Source: Streptomyces sp. RKAG293
Lineage (GTDB): Bacteria; Actinomycetota; Actinomycetes; Streptomycetales; Streptomycetaceae
Reading direction: 5' to 3'
DNA length: 64,000 bases
NCBI RefSeq assembly: GCF_023701745.1
Contig: NZ_JAJOZB010000001.1
Coordinates: 3,416,501 to 3,480,500, forward strand
Shown: positions 45,571 through 54,313 of the stretch, in pieces
Numbering within the stretch: position 1 is the stretch's first letter
How the letters are laid out: each line of letters starts with the position of its first letter
Notes under the pieces: model-generated
What the model saw: only the letters and a program-made list of their open reading frames with translations
Databases searched by the model: none
What the model was told of the DNA's origin: nothing
Made by a program: the position numbers and the translations under genes

Positions 45571-45598
45571 AGCTTACTACTAAGCGACTTACCGTCAA
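45571..45598 (-). promoter_or_regulatory. MFS promoter with embedded MarR-type palindrome
   Basis: Read on the minus strand, TTGACG (45593-45598) and TAAGCT (45571-45576) are 16 bases apart. The palindrome GCTTA-CTAC-TAAGC (45572-45585) covers the -10 side and spacer, so binding would block the promoter. The location between marR and the MFS gene supports a repressor site. Confidence 0.6.
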
Positions 45599-45643
45599 TC
45601 TACTTTCTTGCCAGCGATCGTCCCTCGTCCGATACTGGTGCGT

Positions 45644-46147
45644 ATGACCACCCCCGCCCCGGATCCCCTGGACAAGATCACCGCGCAGTGGAACGAGGTC
45701 CGCCCCGACCTCGACACCGTGCCGATGGCGATCTTCGGCCGCATCTACCGCATCGCGCGCGCGGTCGGCGACCAGATGGAGAAGGAGTACGGGCGCTTCG
45801 GCATCAGCCGCGGCGAGTTCGACGTACTGGCGACGCTGCGCAGGGCCGGTGAGCCGCACACCCTGTCACCGCGCGAGCTCTCCTCGACGCTGCTGCTCAC
45901 CACCGGCGGCATGACGGGACGGCTGGACAAGCTGGAGCGCGCCGGCCTCGTCGAGCGCAGCCCGGACCCGCACGACCGGCGCGGTCTGCGGGTCACCCTC
46001 ACCGAACGCGGCCTCACGCTGCTGCACGAGGCGGTGGGCGCCGGGCTCGCCGTGCAGAAGGCGGCTCTCGGCGCGATGGACGACGAGCAGGCCGCGCAGC
46101 TCTCGGACCTGCTGCGGCAGCTGCTCGGATCGTCGGAACAGCACTGA
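45644..46147 (+). CDS. MarR-family transcriptional regulator
   Basis: A 167-residue winged-helix regulator with the MarR wing signature LVERSPDPHDRRGLRVTLTE near residues 105-124 and the recognition helix in ELSSTLLLTTGGMTGRLDKLE. Members are dimeric repressors released by phenolic or drug ligands. It is divergent from the MFS exporter and very likely controls it. The ATG at 45644 is chosen because it fits family length; an upstream in-frame start would sit near the operator. A terminator follows. Confidence 0.92.
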   Translation: MTTPAPDPLDKITAQWNEVRPDLDTVPMAIFGRIYRIARAVGDQMEKEYGRFGISRGEFDVLATLRRAGEPHTLSPRELSSTLLLTTGGMTGRLDKLERAGLVERSPDPHDRRGLRVTLTERGLTLLHEAVGAGLAVQKAALGAMDDEQAAQLSDLLRQLLGSSEQH

Positions 46148-46176
46148 GCCCCCTGCCGCGCATGCGGTCAGGGGGC
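46148..46176. terminator. Terminator after MarR gene
   Basis: An 8-bp outer stem (46148-46155 with 46169-46176) continues into a 4-bp inner stem with a GCAT loop and one bulged T. It starts right after the stop codon. Confidence 0.82.
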
Positions 46177-46192
46177 CAGCAGGAGAAAGGCG

Positions 46193-46441
46193 TCAGCCGC
46201 GCTCTTGCTGCTGCTTACGGGTCTTGTCGGTCGCCATCACCACGCCGGCGATGATCGCGAACAGCGCGATCGGCGCGAGCACGAAGAGGCCGAGGGTCTG
46301 TACGACACTCAGGCCGGAACCCGGGTCGTCGCCGTCGTCGCGGGTGACCGCGAACGCGGGGGACGACATCAGCAGCATCAGCGTCGTCCCGGCGGTGATG
46401 ACCCCGGCGCGCACGGCCTTCTTGTTGAGCTTCTTGTCCAC
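46193..46441 (-). CDS. Small membrane protein with N-terminal signal and second helix
   Basis: An 82-residue protein. A basic start (MDKKLNKKAVRAG) leads to a signal-like helix ending AFA near residue 31. A short acidic outer stretch (RDDGDDPGSG) and a second helix (residues 47-68) follow, ending in a basic Gln-rich tail. The GTG at 46441 has GAGGG upstream. No function is recognised. It could be a membrane protein with the loop outside, or a cleaved one with the tail inside. Confidence 0.78.
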   Translation of the reverse strand: MDKKLNKKAVRAGVITAGTTLMLLMSSPAFAVTRDDGDDPGSGLSVVQTLGLFVLAPIALFAIIAGVVMATDKTRKQQQERG

Positions 46442-46557
46442 GCCCTCAATGTAGTGAACGACCTCCGGGCCCGCACGCCCGGGGTGTCCTTATGGGGGTC
46501 CTTGCCCATGTCTTTACACGCCCATGTCCTTGCGACCTGCGGCAACGGAGGACGGCG

Positions 46558-48612
46558 TCACTCCGGGCGGGCCGCCAGCGCGGCCCGCACCTCGTCCAGC
46601 AGCGCGTGCAGCCGCGGCGATCCGGCGAGCTGCTCCAGGGTGACCGGCCGGCCCGCCGCGTCGGCCACCGGCAGCCGCCAGTTCGGGTACTGGTCCCAGG
46701 TGCCCGGCAGATTCTGCGGTCGGCGGTCGCCGACCGCGTCCGGCAGCCAGACGCCGACCATCGCCGCCGGAGTGCGCGCCAGGAACCGGTGGACGGCCTT
46801 GACGACGGCCTCCTCGTCGCCCGCGCCCTCCGGCAGCAGCCCCAGCCGGCCGAGCAGCGCGATCCACTCCGCGACCTCCGCCGCGTCCTCCGCCTGCTCC
46901 TCGGCCAGCGGCCGGGTCAGCAGCCCCAGCCGGTAGCGCAGCTCGACGTGCTCGCCCGTCAGCCGGGCCGCCGTACTGGGCAGATCGTGCGTGGTGACGG
47001 TGGCCAGACAGGCCGGCCGCCAGGCCTCCGGCGCCAGCGGCTTGCCGTCCCCGTCGTGGTTCCGCTCGAACCACAGCACCGACGTGCCGAGGATGCCGCG
47101 GTCCGACAGCTCCTCCCTGACCCCGTTCTCCACCGTCCCCAGGTCCTCGCCGATCACCACCGCGCCCGCCCGGTGCGCCTCCAGGGCGAGCACCCCGAGC
47201 ATCGCCTCCGCGTCGTACCGGACATAGGCGCCCTCGGTCGGCGGCCGGCCCTCCGGCACCCACCAGAGCCGGAACAGCCCCATCACATGGTCGATCCGCA
47301 GCGCCCCCGCGTGCCGCAGCAGCCGGCTCAGCAGATCCCGGTACGGGGTGTACCCGGTGGCCGCCAGCGCGTCCGGCCGCCAGGGCGGCAGGCCCCAGTC
47401 CTGGCCGCGCGAGTTGAACGCGTCCGGCGGCGCGCCCACCGACATGCCCCGGGCCAGCGCGTCCTGCATCGCCCACGCGTCCGAGCCCGATGGATGCACC
47501 CCGACGGCCAGGTCGTGCACGATCCCGATCGGCATCCCCGCGGCCCGCGCCGCCGTCTGCGCCGCGCCCAGCTGATCATCCGTCAGCCACGTGAGCCAGC
47601 AGTAGAAGTCCACCCGGTCCAGCAGTTCGCTGCGGGCCCGCGCGACCTGCGCGGACCGCGGATCACGCAGCCCGGCGGGCCACGCGTGCCAGTCAGGACC
47701 GTGCACCTCCGCGAGCGCGCACCAGGTGGCGTGGTCGTCCAGCGACTGCCCCTGCTCGGCCAGGAAGTCGGCGTACCCGGCCCGGCGCCCCGGCTGCAGC
47801 GGCACCTTCCGCACCAGCCCCAGCGCCTCCAGCTTCAGCTCCCACACCGCGTCCCGGTCGATCAGCGCGTCCTTGTACAGCACACCCGCCCGCAGCGCCG
47901 CGGCCCGGCCGGCCAGCTCCACGGCCTGCACCCGGTCCTCCGGCGCCAGATACGCGTACTCCGGAACGTCCTCGACCCGCAGATACACCGGATCGGGGAA
48001 CCGCCGGGACGACGGACGGTACGGCGAGGGATCCGTCGGCCGCCCCGGCACCGCGATGTGCAGCGGATTGATCTGCAGGAACCCGGCCCCCAGCGCCCGC
48101 CCCGACCAGGCCGCCAGATCGGCGAGATCGCCCAGGTCACCCATCCCCCAGGAGCGTTCCGACAGCGTCGAGTAGAGCTGCGCCATGAAGCCGAACGTGC
48201 GCCCCGGCGGACCCGGCAGCCGCTCGGGCGCGATCACCAGATCGGCCCGCGCCGTCCGCCCGTCCAGCGCGGTCGCCCGCACCACATGCCGGCCGAGCGG
48301 AATCCGCTCCCAGTCGCCGGCGTCGAACACCTCGCCCGACTCCGCCTCGATCAGCACCCGGGTCCCTTCCGGGAGCCCGAGCGGCAGCGGACGGCCGGTC
48401 CGCACCACCGTGCACGGCGCCAGCAGCCGCTGCCGGTCGCGGTGCTCGTACGCGGCCAGCGCGTCCCGCACCGCCTGCGGCGTCGAGGCGTCCACCCCCA
48501 GCGCGGCCAGCACGGCCACCACCGTCTCCTCCGGCACCCGGACCTCCCGGTCCGGCCCAGGGCGGTACGTCGTGTCCACGCCGTGCAGCGCGGCCAGCCG
48601 CTCCCGGTCCAT
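46558..48612 (-). CDS. malQ: 4-alpha-glucanotransferase (GH77 amylomaltase)
   Basis: Transfers alpha-1,4-glucan chains in maltodextrin or glycogen use, in the cytoplasm. It has 684 residues. The first 150 residues are the extra N-terminal beta domain of the longer MalQ type. The catalytic centre follows GH77: nucleophile Asp in ALRIDHVMGLFRLW, general acid Glu in VIGEDLGTVE, and transition-state Asp in VTTHDLPST. The ATG at 48612 has GGAGG five bases upstream. No maltose transport genes are adjacent. Confidence 0.95.
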   Translation of the reverse strand: MDRERLAALHGVDTTYRPGPDREVRVPEETVVAVLAALGVDASTPQAVRDALAAYEHRDRQRLLAPCTVVRTGRPLPLGLPEGTRVLIEAESGEVFDAGDWERIPLGRHVVRATALDGRTARADLVIAPERLPGPPGRTFGFMAQLYSTLSERSWGMGDLGDLADLAAWSGRALGAGFLQINPLHIAVPGRPTDPSPYRPSSRRFPDPVYLRVEDVPEYAYLAPEDRVQAVELAGRAAALRAGVLYKDALIDRDAVWELKLEALGLVRKVPLQPGRRAGYADFLAEQGQSLDDHATWCALAEVHGPDWHAWPAGLRDPRSAQVARARSELLDRVDFYCWLTWLTDDQLGAAQTAARAAGMPIGIVHDLAVGVHPSGSDAWAMQDALARGMSVGAPPDAFNSRGQDWGLPPWRPDALAATGYTPYRDLLSRLLRHAGALRIDHVMGLFRLWWVPEGRPPTEGAYVRYDAEAMLGVLALEAHRAGAVVIGEDLGTVENGVREELSDRGILGTSVLWFERNHDGDGKPLAPEAWRPACLATVTTHDLPSTAARLTGEHVELRYRLGLLTRPLAEEQAEDAAEVAEWIALLGRLGLLPEGAGDEEAVVKAVHRFLARTPAAMVGVWLPDAVGDRRPQNLPGTWDQYPNWRLPVADAAGRPVTLEQLAGSPRLHALLDEVRAALAARPE

Positions 48613-48703
48613 CGGGCCTCCAAGATCACCGTGCGGGGTGGGGGTCACCCCAGCCTTACCCCACCGGACACCCCGTCAGACGCCGCCACCCCGCCCGGCA
48701 CCG

Positions 48704-50110
48704 CTACCAACCCGCCGGCCGCCGCTCCCGCCACGGCGCCGCCGCCTCCACCTGAGCCGCGAGCGCCAGCAGCGGACCCTCCGCACCGTGCGCCGCGCCG
48801 AGCATCATCCCGACCGGCAGCCCGCCGTCCGTCCACTCCACCGGCAGCGACACCGCCGGCAGACCCGCGATGTTCCACGCCCCCGTGAACGGCGTGAACG
48901 CGTACTGCGCCGCGAAATCCGCCGCCGGATCCGCGTCGTCGCGCAACGCCCCCACCGGCTGCGGCAGCTGGGCCAGCGTCGGCGTCAGCACCGCGTCGAA
49001 CGGCGCCACCGCCGCCGCGAACTTCCGCCCCACCGCCTGCATCGCCCCCAGCGCCATCGCGAACCGCTCCCCCGAAGCCGCCCGGCCGCGCTCCCGCAGC
49101 CACCGCGTCAGCGGCATCAACTCCCCCTCCCGCTCGGCCGGCACCGGTGCCATCAGCGCCATCACCTCCCACACCGGATCGAACGACCCGTGGTCCCCCG
49201 GCCCGAGCGGCTGCTCGACGTCCACCACCTCATGGCCAAGACCCGCGAGCAGCGCCGACGTCCGCTCGTACGCCGCCAGCACCACCGGATCCACCGGCAC
49301 GTCGACATCGGGCCGCGCCCACCGCCCGATCCGCAACCGCCGCGGCTCCCGCTCGCACCACTCCAGGAACGACGTCCCCGACGCCGCCACCGGCATCGGA
49401 TCCCCCGGCACCGGCCCCGCCATCACATCCAGCAGCGCCGCCGTGTCCCGCACGTTCCGCGCGATCGGCCCCGTCACCGCCAGCCCCGTCACATCCCCGT
49501 ACGGCGCCGGGCTCACCCGCCCCCGGCTGGGCTTCAGCCCCACCACCCCGCAGCAGCTCGCCGGAATGCGGATCGAGCCCCCGCCGTCGTTCCCGTGCGC
49601 GGCGGGCGCCAGCCCGGCGGCCACGGCGGCCGCCGCTCCCCCGCTGGACCCGCCGGCCATCAGCTCCGTGTCGTACGGGCTCCGCGCCGGAGGGGCCACC
49701 CGGCCCTCGGTGTACGCCGGCAGCCCGAACTCGGGCGTGTTCGTCTTCCCGAGCAGCACCGTCCCGGCGGCCCGCAGCAGCTCCCCGACGTGCGTCCCCG
49801 ACTCGGCGACCTGGTCCGCGAACACCGCCGACCCCGCCGTCCACCGCACCCCCGCCACCGGCGTCAGATCCTTCACCGGCACCGGCACCCCCAACAGCGG
49901 CGGCAGCACCCCACCCTCCGCCAACCGCCGCTCCGCCCGCCGCGCGTCCTCGAGCGCGCGCTCGGGCGTCACGGTCACATACGCCCCGACGGCATCGTTC
50001 AGCCGGTCGATCCGCCCGAGGTAATGCCGCGCCAACTCCGTTGGGGAGAGAACCTTGCCCCGGACCGCGGCGGCCTGCTCCAGCATCGTCAACTCATGAG
50101 GTTCGCCCAT
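48704..50110 (-). CDS. Amidase signature-family enzyme
   Basis: A 468-residue hydrolase of the amidase signature family with a Ser-cisSer-Lys triad. The Lys lies in VPVPVKDLTP near residues 79-83. The Ser residues lie in the Gly-rich loop GGSSGGAAAAVAAGLAP and in GGGSIRIPA. Members hydrolyse small amides, nitrile-derived amides or transamidation substrates. The gatB and gatC genes are absent, so it is not GatA of a tRNA amidotransferase. ATG at 50110 with a weak RBS. It is divergent from the GH84-like gene over a 542-base gap. Confidence 0.9.
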   Translation of the reverse strand: MGEPHELTMLEQAAAVRGKVLSPTELARHYLGRIDRLNDAVGAYVTVTPERALEDARRAERRLAEGGVLPPLLGVPVPVKDLTPVAGVRWTAGSAVFADQVAESGTHVGELLRAAGTVLLGKTNTPEFGLPAYTEGRVAPPARSPYDTELMAGGSSGGAAAAVAAGLAPAAHGNDGGGSIRIPASCCGVVGLKPSRGRVSPAPYGDVTGLAVTGPIARNVRDTAALLDVMAGPVPGDPMPVAASGTSFLEWCEREPRRLRIGRWARPDVDVPVDPVVLAAYERTSALLAGLGHEVVDVEQPLGPGDHGSFDPVWEVMALMAPVPAEREGELMPLTRWLRERGRAASGERFAMALGAMQAVGRKFAAAVAPFDAVLTPTLAQLPQPVGALRDDADPAADFAAQYAFTPFTGAWNIAGLPAVSLPVEWTDGGLPVGMMLGAAHGAEGPLLALAAQVEAAAPWRERRPAGW

Positions 50111-50171
50111 CCGGGCAGGGTAGTTCGGTCCGGGCGGAACCACGGGTATGCCGGCCCGTGCGAGCCGCTTC

Positions 50172-50205
50172 CGCCTGCGGCGGGCTGTTCCCCACCCACC
50201 CGCCC
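50172..50205. repeat. GC-rich 34-bp repeat, copy A
   Basis: CGCCTGCGGCGGGC followed by TTCCCCACCCACCCGCCC-type sequence. A near copy is at 50316-50349 in the same orientation. I recall this unit as a common intergenic repeat in Streptomyces. Confidence 0.65.
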
Positions 50206-50315
50206 TTTCGCCTCACGGCGGGGCTGCACAGCGGGGCTCGGCCGCCCCGAGACGGCCGTTGCGCGACGCGCCTCCGGGCGGGGGTTCGGGTACGCGGACG
50301 CCCGCGGCACCGTTG

Positions 50316-50349
50316 CGCCTGCGGCGGGCATTCCCCGCCCACCCGCCCC
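50316..50349. repeat. GC-rich 34-bp repeat, copy B
   Basis: A direct imperfect copy of 50172-50205, differing mainly by a short indel after CGGCGGGC and an A-to-G change in the CCCACC part. The copies are about 144 bases apart, so recombination between them could delete the segment between. Confidence 0.65.
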
Positions 50350-50458
50350 ATCTATGCCTACCGGCGGGGTGGGGCGGTGGCCGGGTGCACCGGGTCGCGG
50401 AGGTCGGCGGGCCGGTGGGCCGACGGGGTGGTGGTGACGTGAGGGGACCGGGGTCGGA

Positions 50459-50536
50459 GGGGTGGGGGGTCGAAGTGCTGCCGAGCTATTTGTGGGCCGC
50501 CAGGCCCGTAAATAGTCGATTTCGACCCCCCACCCC
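50459..50536. repeat. Nested long inverted repeat (possible MITE, dispersed element or structured RNA)
   Basis: A perfect 16-bp outer arm pair (50459-50474 with 50521-50536, GGGGTGGGGGGTCGAA and its complement) encloses a second hairpin. The inner stem is CTATTT (50486-50491) with AAATAG (50510-50515), then GGGCC (50494-50498) with GGCCC (50503-50507) and a GCCA loop. It is over 100 bases from either flanking start codon and not at a gene end, so it is not an ordinary terminator. I vaguely recall similar sequence elsewhere in Streptomyces, suggesting a dispersed element. Confidence 0.75.
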
Positions 50537-50652
50537 GGAGGGCCCGGGCACCGACCCCGAGCAAGCCGTCGGCAGGACAACCCGCGTTGACACGGCCGCC
50601 ACCACAGTGATGGGCTCAGCGCTCAGTTCACCGCGTGCCGCGAGGAGGACCC

Positions 50653-53600
50653 GTGCAGCCCTTGCGCAGCCGATCAGCCGTGGCATTGGTGGCCGCCGTC
50701 ATCGGCGGTGTCCTCGGCGGTGTCCTCGGGAACGTGCCCGCCGCCGGCGCCGCACCGGAGTCACCGCCGCGCCAACAAGAGGCGCAGGCGCAGCCGTCCG
50801 TCTGGCCGCGCCCCCAGTCCCTCCACGGCACGGACGGCGAAGCCGCCCAGGTGACCCCCACCGTCACCCTCGTCGCCGCCCCCACAGCCGACCCGTACGC
50901 GCTCACCGTCATCCGCGACGCCCTCCGGGAAGCCGGCGCCCGCACCATCCTTGAAGCCACCACGGCAACCACAACCGGCCTCATCGTCTACGCCGACGGC
51001 CCCGCCGCCGAAGCCCAGCTGAGCCGCCTCAAAGCCGAGCCGCAGGCGGACCTGCCGGCCGGTGGCTACCGGCTCGCCACCGGCCGCGACACCGTCGCCC
51101 TCGCGGGCGTCGGCACCGACGGTCTGTTCCACGCCGCGCAGACCCTGCGCCAGCTGCTCCGTGGAAAGGCCTTCGCCGCGGCGCTGATCCGGGATTGGCC
51201 GACCGCCAGGGTCCGCGGGACCGCGGAGAGTTTCTACGGGGTCCCCTGGACCCAGGCCCAGCGCCTGTCGCAGCTGGACTTCATGGGCCGCACCAAGCAG
51301 AACCGGCTGCTGTACGCGCCGGGCGACGACCCGTACCGGCAGGCGGCGAAGTGGCGGGAGCCGTACCCGGCCGCGCAGCGGGCACAGTTCCGGGCGCTCG
51401 CCGACCGCGCGGCGGCGAATCACGTGACGCTCGCCTGGGCCGTCGCCCCCGGCCAGGGATTCTGCTTCTCGTCGGCGGACGATCTGCGCGCGCTGACCCG
51501 CAAGACCGACGCCATGTGGGCGCTGGGCATCCGCGCGTTCCAGCTGCAGTTCCAGGACGTGAGCTACACGGAGTGGCACTGCGGCGCGGACGCGAAGGAG
51601 TTCGGCAAGGGCCCGGAAGCGGCGGCCCGCGCGCAGGCGCGGCTGACGAACGCGCTCGCCGATCATCTGACGGGCCGCACAGGCGCAGGCGCAGCCGACC
51701 TGTCCCTCATGCCCACCGAGTACTACCAGGACGGCCCCACGAAATACCGCACCGCGCTCGCAACCGCGCTGCGCCCCGGCGTCGCCGTGGCGTGGACGGG
51801 CGTCGGCGTGGTGCCCGAGCGGATCACCGGCACCCAACTGGCCACCACAGCGGCAGCGTTCAAGCACTCCCTCCTGACCGTCGACAACTACCCGGTCAAC
51901 GACTACGCGCCCACCCGGCTCTTCCTCGGCCCGTACACGGGCCGGGAGCCGGCCGTCGCGAGCGTGTCCGCAGGGGTGGTCGCGGCGGCGATGCAGCAGC
52001 CGGTGGCGTCTCGGATCGCGCTGTTCACCACGGCCGACTACGCGTGGAACGCGCACGGGTACGACGCCCAGGCCTCCTGGCAGGCGGCGATCGACGATCT
52101 CGCCGGTCCCGACCGGGGCGCCCGCGAGGCGCTGCGCTCGCTGGCGGGCAATGACGCGTCGTCGGCGCTCGGCGGTACGGAGTCGGCGTATCTGCGGCCG
52201 CTGCTGGCGGACTTCTGGACGGCGTACGGGTCGGCGGACCGCAAGGGGCTGCCGGACGCGGCCCGCCGGCTGCGGGCCGCGTTCACCACGATGCGGTGGG
52301 CGCCGGGCCGGCTCGCGGGGCTGGCGGCCGGCTCGTTCGGCGGTGAAGTACGGCCGTGGCTGGACCGGTTGGCGCTGTACGGCACGGCGGGCGAGCGGGC
52401 GGTGGACATGCTGCTGGCGCAGGCCCGTGGTGACGGGGCGGCCGGCTGGCAGGGGCGGCTGGCGGTGCGGCGGGCCCGCACCGGGCTCGGCGCGGGGACG
52501 GCGACGATGGGCGGCAGCACCGTCCTGGACACGTTCCTGACGACGGCGACCACGACGGCGGACTCCTGGACGGGCGTGCACGCCGACGCGCGGAAGGCCA
52601 TCGTCACGCAGGGTTCGGCCCGGGCCACCGATCCGTCCCTGATGGTCGACGGCAAGGACGGCACGGCGTGGTCGAGCGACACGCCGCCGCAGGAGGGCGA
52701 CGCGTTCGGGGTGGACCTCGGCCTGGTCCGGCCGGTGGGCGGGGTGCGGATCGTGATGGGCGGCGCCGCCGACTCCGAGGACTATCTGCACGACGCGGTG
52801 CTGGAGTACTCGGCGGGCGACGACGCGGGCTGGCGGTCGGCCGGTGCCTTCCACGACCGGCGGACGATCGCGGTACGGCTCCCGGCGGGCGCCCGCGCGC
52901 GCTTCGTCCGGCTGCGGGCGACGGGCGCGCAGCCCAGCTCGGTGGCGGTGCGGGCGTTCGACGTGCCGGTCGACGGGACCGCGGCGCAGGTGGTCGGCGG
53001 CGCCCCGGCCGCCCGTGCCGTCGCGGACGACGACGTGACGACCTCGTACCGGCCGTCCGGACCGGACGGAACCGACGGGACCGACGGGCCGCTGACCGTC
53101 GAATTCGGCGCCGCCCGACCGCTGGAGGCGGTGACCGTGCTGACGGAACCGGGCGGCACGGCACAGCCCCCGGCCGCAGGCGCCAGCGCCACCCCCTCCC
53201 CCGCCTCCGTGGAGGTACGGGTCCCCGGCAAGGGATGGCAGCGTGTGGGCACCCTCGCGGACGGGTGGACGGAGCTGTCGGCCCACGGGGTGACGGCCGA
53301 CGCGATCCGGCTCACCACGACCGGCGGCAGCGGTACGCCGGGCCCGAACCAGGTCCCGAACCCGGTCCCGGCCGTCCACGAGATCGTGCCGTGGTTCACC
53401 GAACCGCCGCGGATCACGCTGGACGACGCCGAGGCCGACGCGGAGATCGGCGGCGACCCGGTCACCGTCCACGCGGAGCTGCGCTCCGAACGGCCGCTGG
53501 ACACGCAGGGCACGCTGGAGGCGGCGGCACCGAAGGGTGGCGCCCACGTGGAGGTGCCCGCCTCCGTCGTCGTGCGGCGCGGCGCGGCGCCGGTCGTACC

Positions 53601-54132
53601 GGTGCGGGTGTCGGTGCCGCCCGGCTCCGCGCCGGGCACGTACTCCATTCCGGTGCGCTTCACGGTGGACGGCCGTTCGGCCGAGCAGTGGATCACCGTA
53701 CGGGCCCGGCCGCGGACCGGCGGCCCCGACCTGGTCAGGGGCGCGCGGGCGACGTCCTCCGGGGACGAGACCCCGGCCTTCCCGGCTGCGGCGATCGCCG
53801 ACGGCGACCCGGAAACCCGCTGGTCATCGCCGGTGCAGGACGATGCGTGGGTCCAGGTGGAGCTGGCCGCGCCGGCCCGGGTGGGCCGGGTGGTGCTGCA
53901 CTGGCAGGACGCGTACGCCGCCCGCTACGAGGTGCAGACCTCGGCCGACGGGGTGACGTGGCACACCGCGGCGACCGTGCGCGACGGCAAGGGCGGCACC
54001 GAGTCGGTCCGCCTGGACGACGCGACCGCCCCGTGGGCGGGGGCCCGGTTCCTGCGAGTGCACGGCGTCCAGCGGGCGACGAAGTACAGCTACAGCCTGT
54101 TCGGCGTGGAGGCCTACGCCGTCCTGCCGTGA
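50653..54132 (+). CDS. Secreted GH84-like beta-N-acetylglucosaminidase-domain protein with discoidin domains
   Basis: A 1159-residue exported multidomain protein. The signal peptide ends after AGA near residue 34. A GH20b-like N-domain spans about 45-180 and a GH84-like barrel about 185-470. An F5/8-type C (discoidin) domain follows (about 650-770), then a second beta domain, an NEW3-like domain (about 930-1015), and a C-terminal discoidin domain. In the barrel, the place where GH84 enzymes carry two consecutive Asp reads LQFQDVSYTEW, with Gln301-Asp302. The GTG at 50653 has GAGGAGGA six bases upstream. Likely targets are chitin, wall or glycan GlcNAc, but activity is not assured given the Gln. 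Confidence 0.85.
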   Translation: MQPLRSRSAVALVAAVIGGVLGGVLGNVPAAGAAPESPPRQQEAQAQPSVWPRPQSLHGTDGEAAQVTPTVTLVAAPTADPYALTVIRDALREAGARTILEATTATTTGLIVYADGPAAEAQLSRLKAEPQADLPAGGYRLATGRDTVALAGVGTDGLFHAAQTLRQLLRGKAFAAALIRDWPTARVRGTAESFYGVPWTQAQRLSQLDFMGRTKQNRLLYAPGDDPYRQAAKWREPYPAAQRAQFRALADRAAANHVTLAWAVAPGQGFCFSSADDLRALTRKTDAMWALGIRAFQLQFQDVSYTEWHCGADAKEFGKGPEAAARAQARLTNALADHLTGRTGAGAADLSLMPTEYYQDGPTKYRTALATALRPGVAVAWTGVGVVPERITGTQLATTAAAFKHSLLTVDNYPVNDYAPTRLFLGPYTGREPAVASVSAGVVAAAMQQPVASRIALFTTADYAWNAHGYDAQASWQAAIDDLAGPDRGAREALRSLAGNDASSALGGTESAYLRPLLADFWTAYGSADRKGLPDAARRLRAAFTTMRWAPGRLAGLAAGSFGGEVRPWLDRLALYGTAGERAVDMLLAQARGDGAAGWQGRLAVRRARTGLGAGTATMGGSTVLDTFLTTATTTADSWTGVHADARKAIVTQGSARATDPSLMVDGKDGTAWSSDTPPQEGDAFGVDLGLVRPVGGVRIVMGGAADSEDYLHDAVLEYSAGDDAGWRSAGAFHDRRTIAVRLPAGARARFVRLRATGAQPSSVAVRAFDVPVDGTAAQVVGGAPAARAVADDDVTTSYRPSGPDGTDGTDGPLTVEFGAARPLEAVTVLTEPGGTAQPPAAGASATPSPASVEVRVPGKGWQRVGTLADGWTELSAHGVTADAIRLTTTGGSGTPGPNQVPNPVPAVHEIVPWFTEPPRITLDDAEADAEIGGDPVTVHAELRSERPLDTQGTLEAAAPKGGAHVEVPASVVVRRGAAPVVPVRVSVPPGSAPGTYSIPVRFTVDGRSAEQWITVRARPRTGGPDLVRGARATSSGDETPAFPAAAIADGDPETRWSSPVQDDAWVQVELAAPARVGRVVLHWQDAYAARYEVQTSADGVTWHTAATVRDGKGGTESVRLDDATAPWAGARFLRVHGVQRATKYSYSLFGVEAYAVLP

Positions 54133-54193
54133 CCGGCCCACGCGAAACGGGCGCCCGGCACCCGACGACCACGAAGCGGCCACGACGCAGCAA

Positions 54194-54224
54194 GGTGCCG
54201 GCCGGGCCGGGCCCGGTCGGCACC
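54194..54224. terminator. Terminator between GH84-like gene and HNH gene
   Basis: A 13-bp stem (54194-54206 with 54212-54224) contains one G-U pair and a 5-nt loop, between convergent genes. Confidence 0.75.
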
Positions 54225-54250
54225 ACGAACACAACCAGCCCCGCATCCAC

Positions 54251-54300
54251 CGCGTCCGCGGACACCGCGTCCGCAGACACCCGCAGACACCCGCAGACAC
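54251..54300. repeat. Short tandem repeats in convergent spacer
   Basis: CCGCAGACAC occurs three times head-to-tail (54271-54300). It is preceded by two copies of an ACCGCGTCCGC unit 15 bases apart (54250 and 54265). The array is non-coding, between the terminator and the HNH stop. Confidence 0.8.
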
Positions 54301-54313
54301 GAAAGCCCGGATA

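Larger units (their letters stand above)
50111..50652. other. Gene-free divergent region with several repeat structures
   Basis: A 542-base interval with no convincing gene. It contains two copies of a GC-rich 34-bp repeat and a nested inverted repeat (listed separately). Promoters for the amidase and the GH84-like gene must also lie here. Confidence 0.7.

Noticed and set aside
50358..50564. Short open frame through the nested inverted repeat
   Set aside because: It has no RBS, and its content is fully explained by the inverted repeat and GC-rich repeat. It is better treated as non-coding.
50761..53547. Open frame of 928 codons opposite the GH84-like gene
   Set aside because: Arg/Val/Gly-rich shadow without domains.
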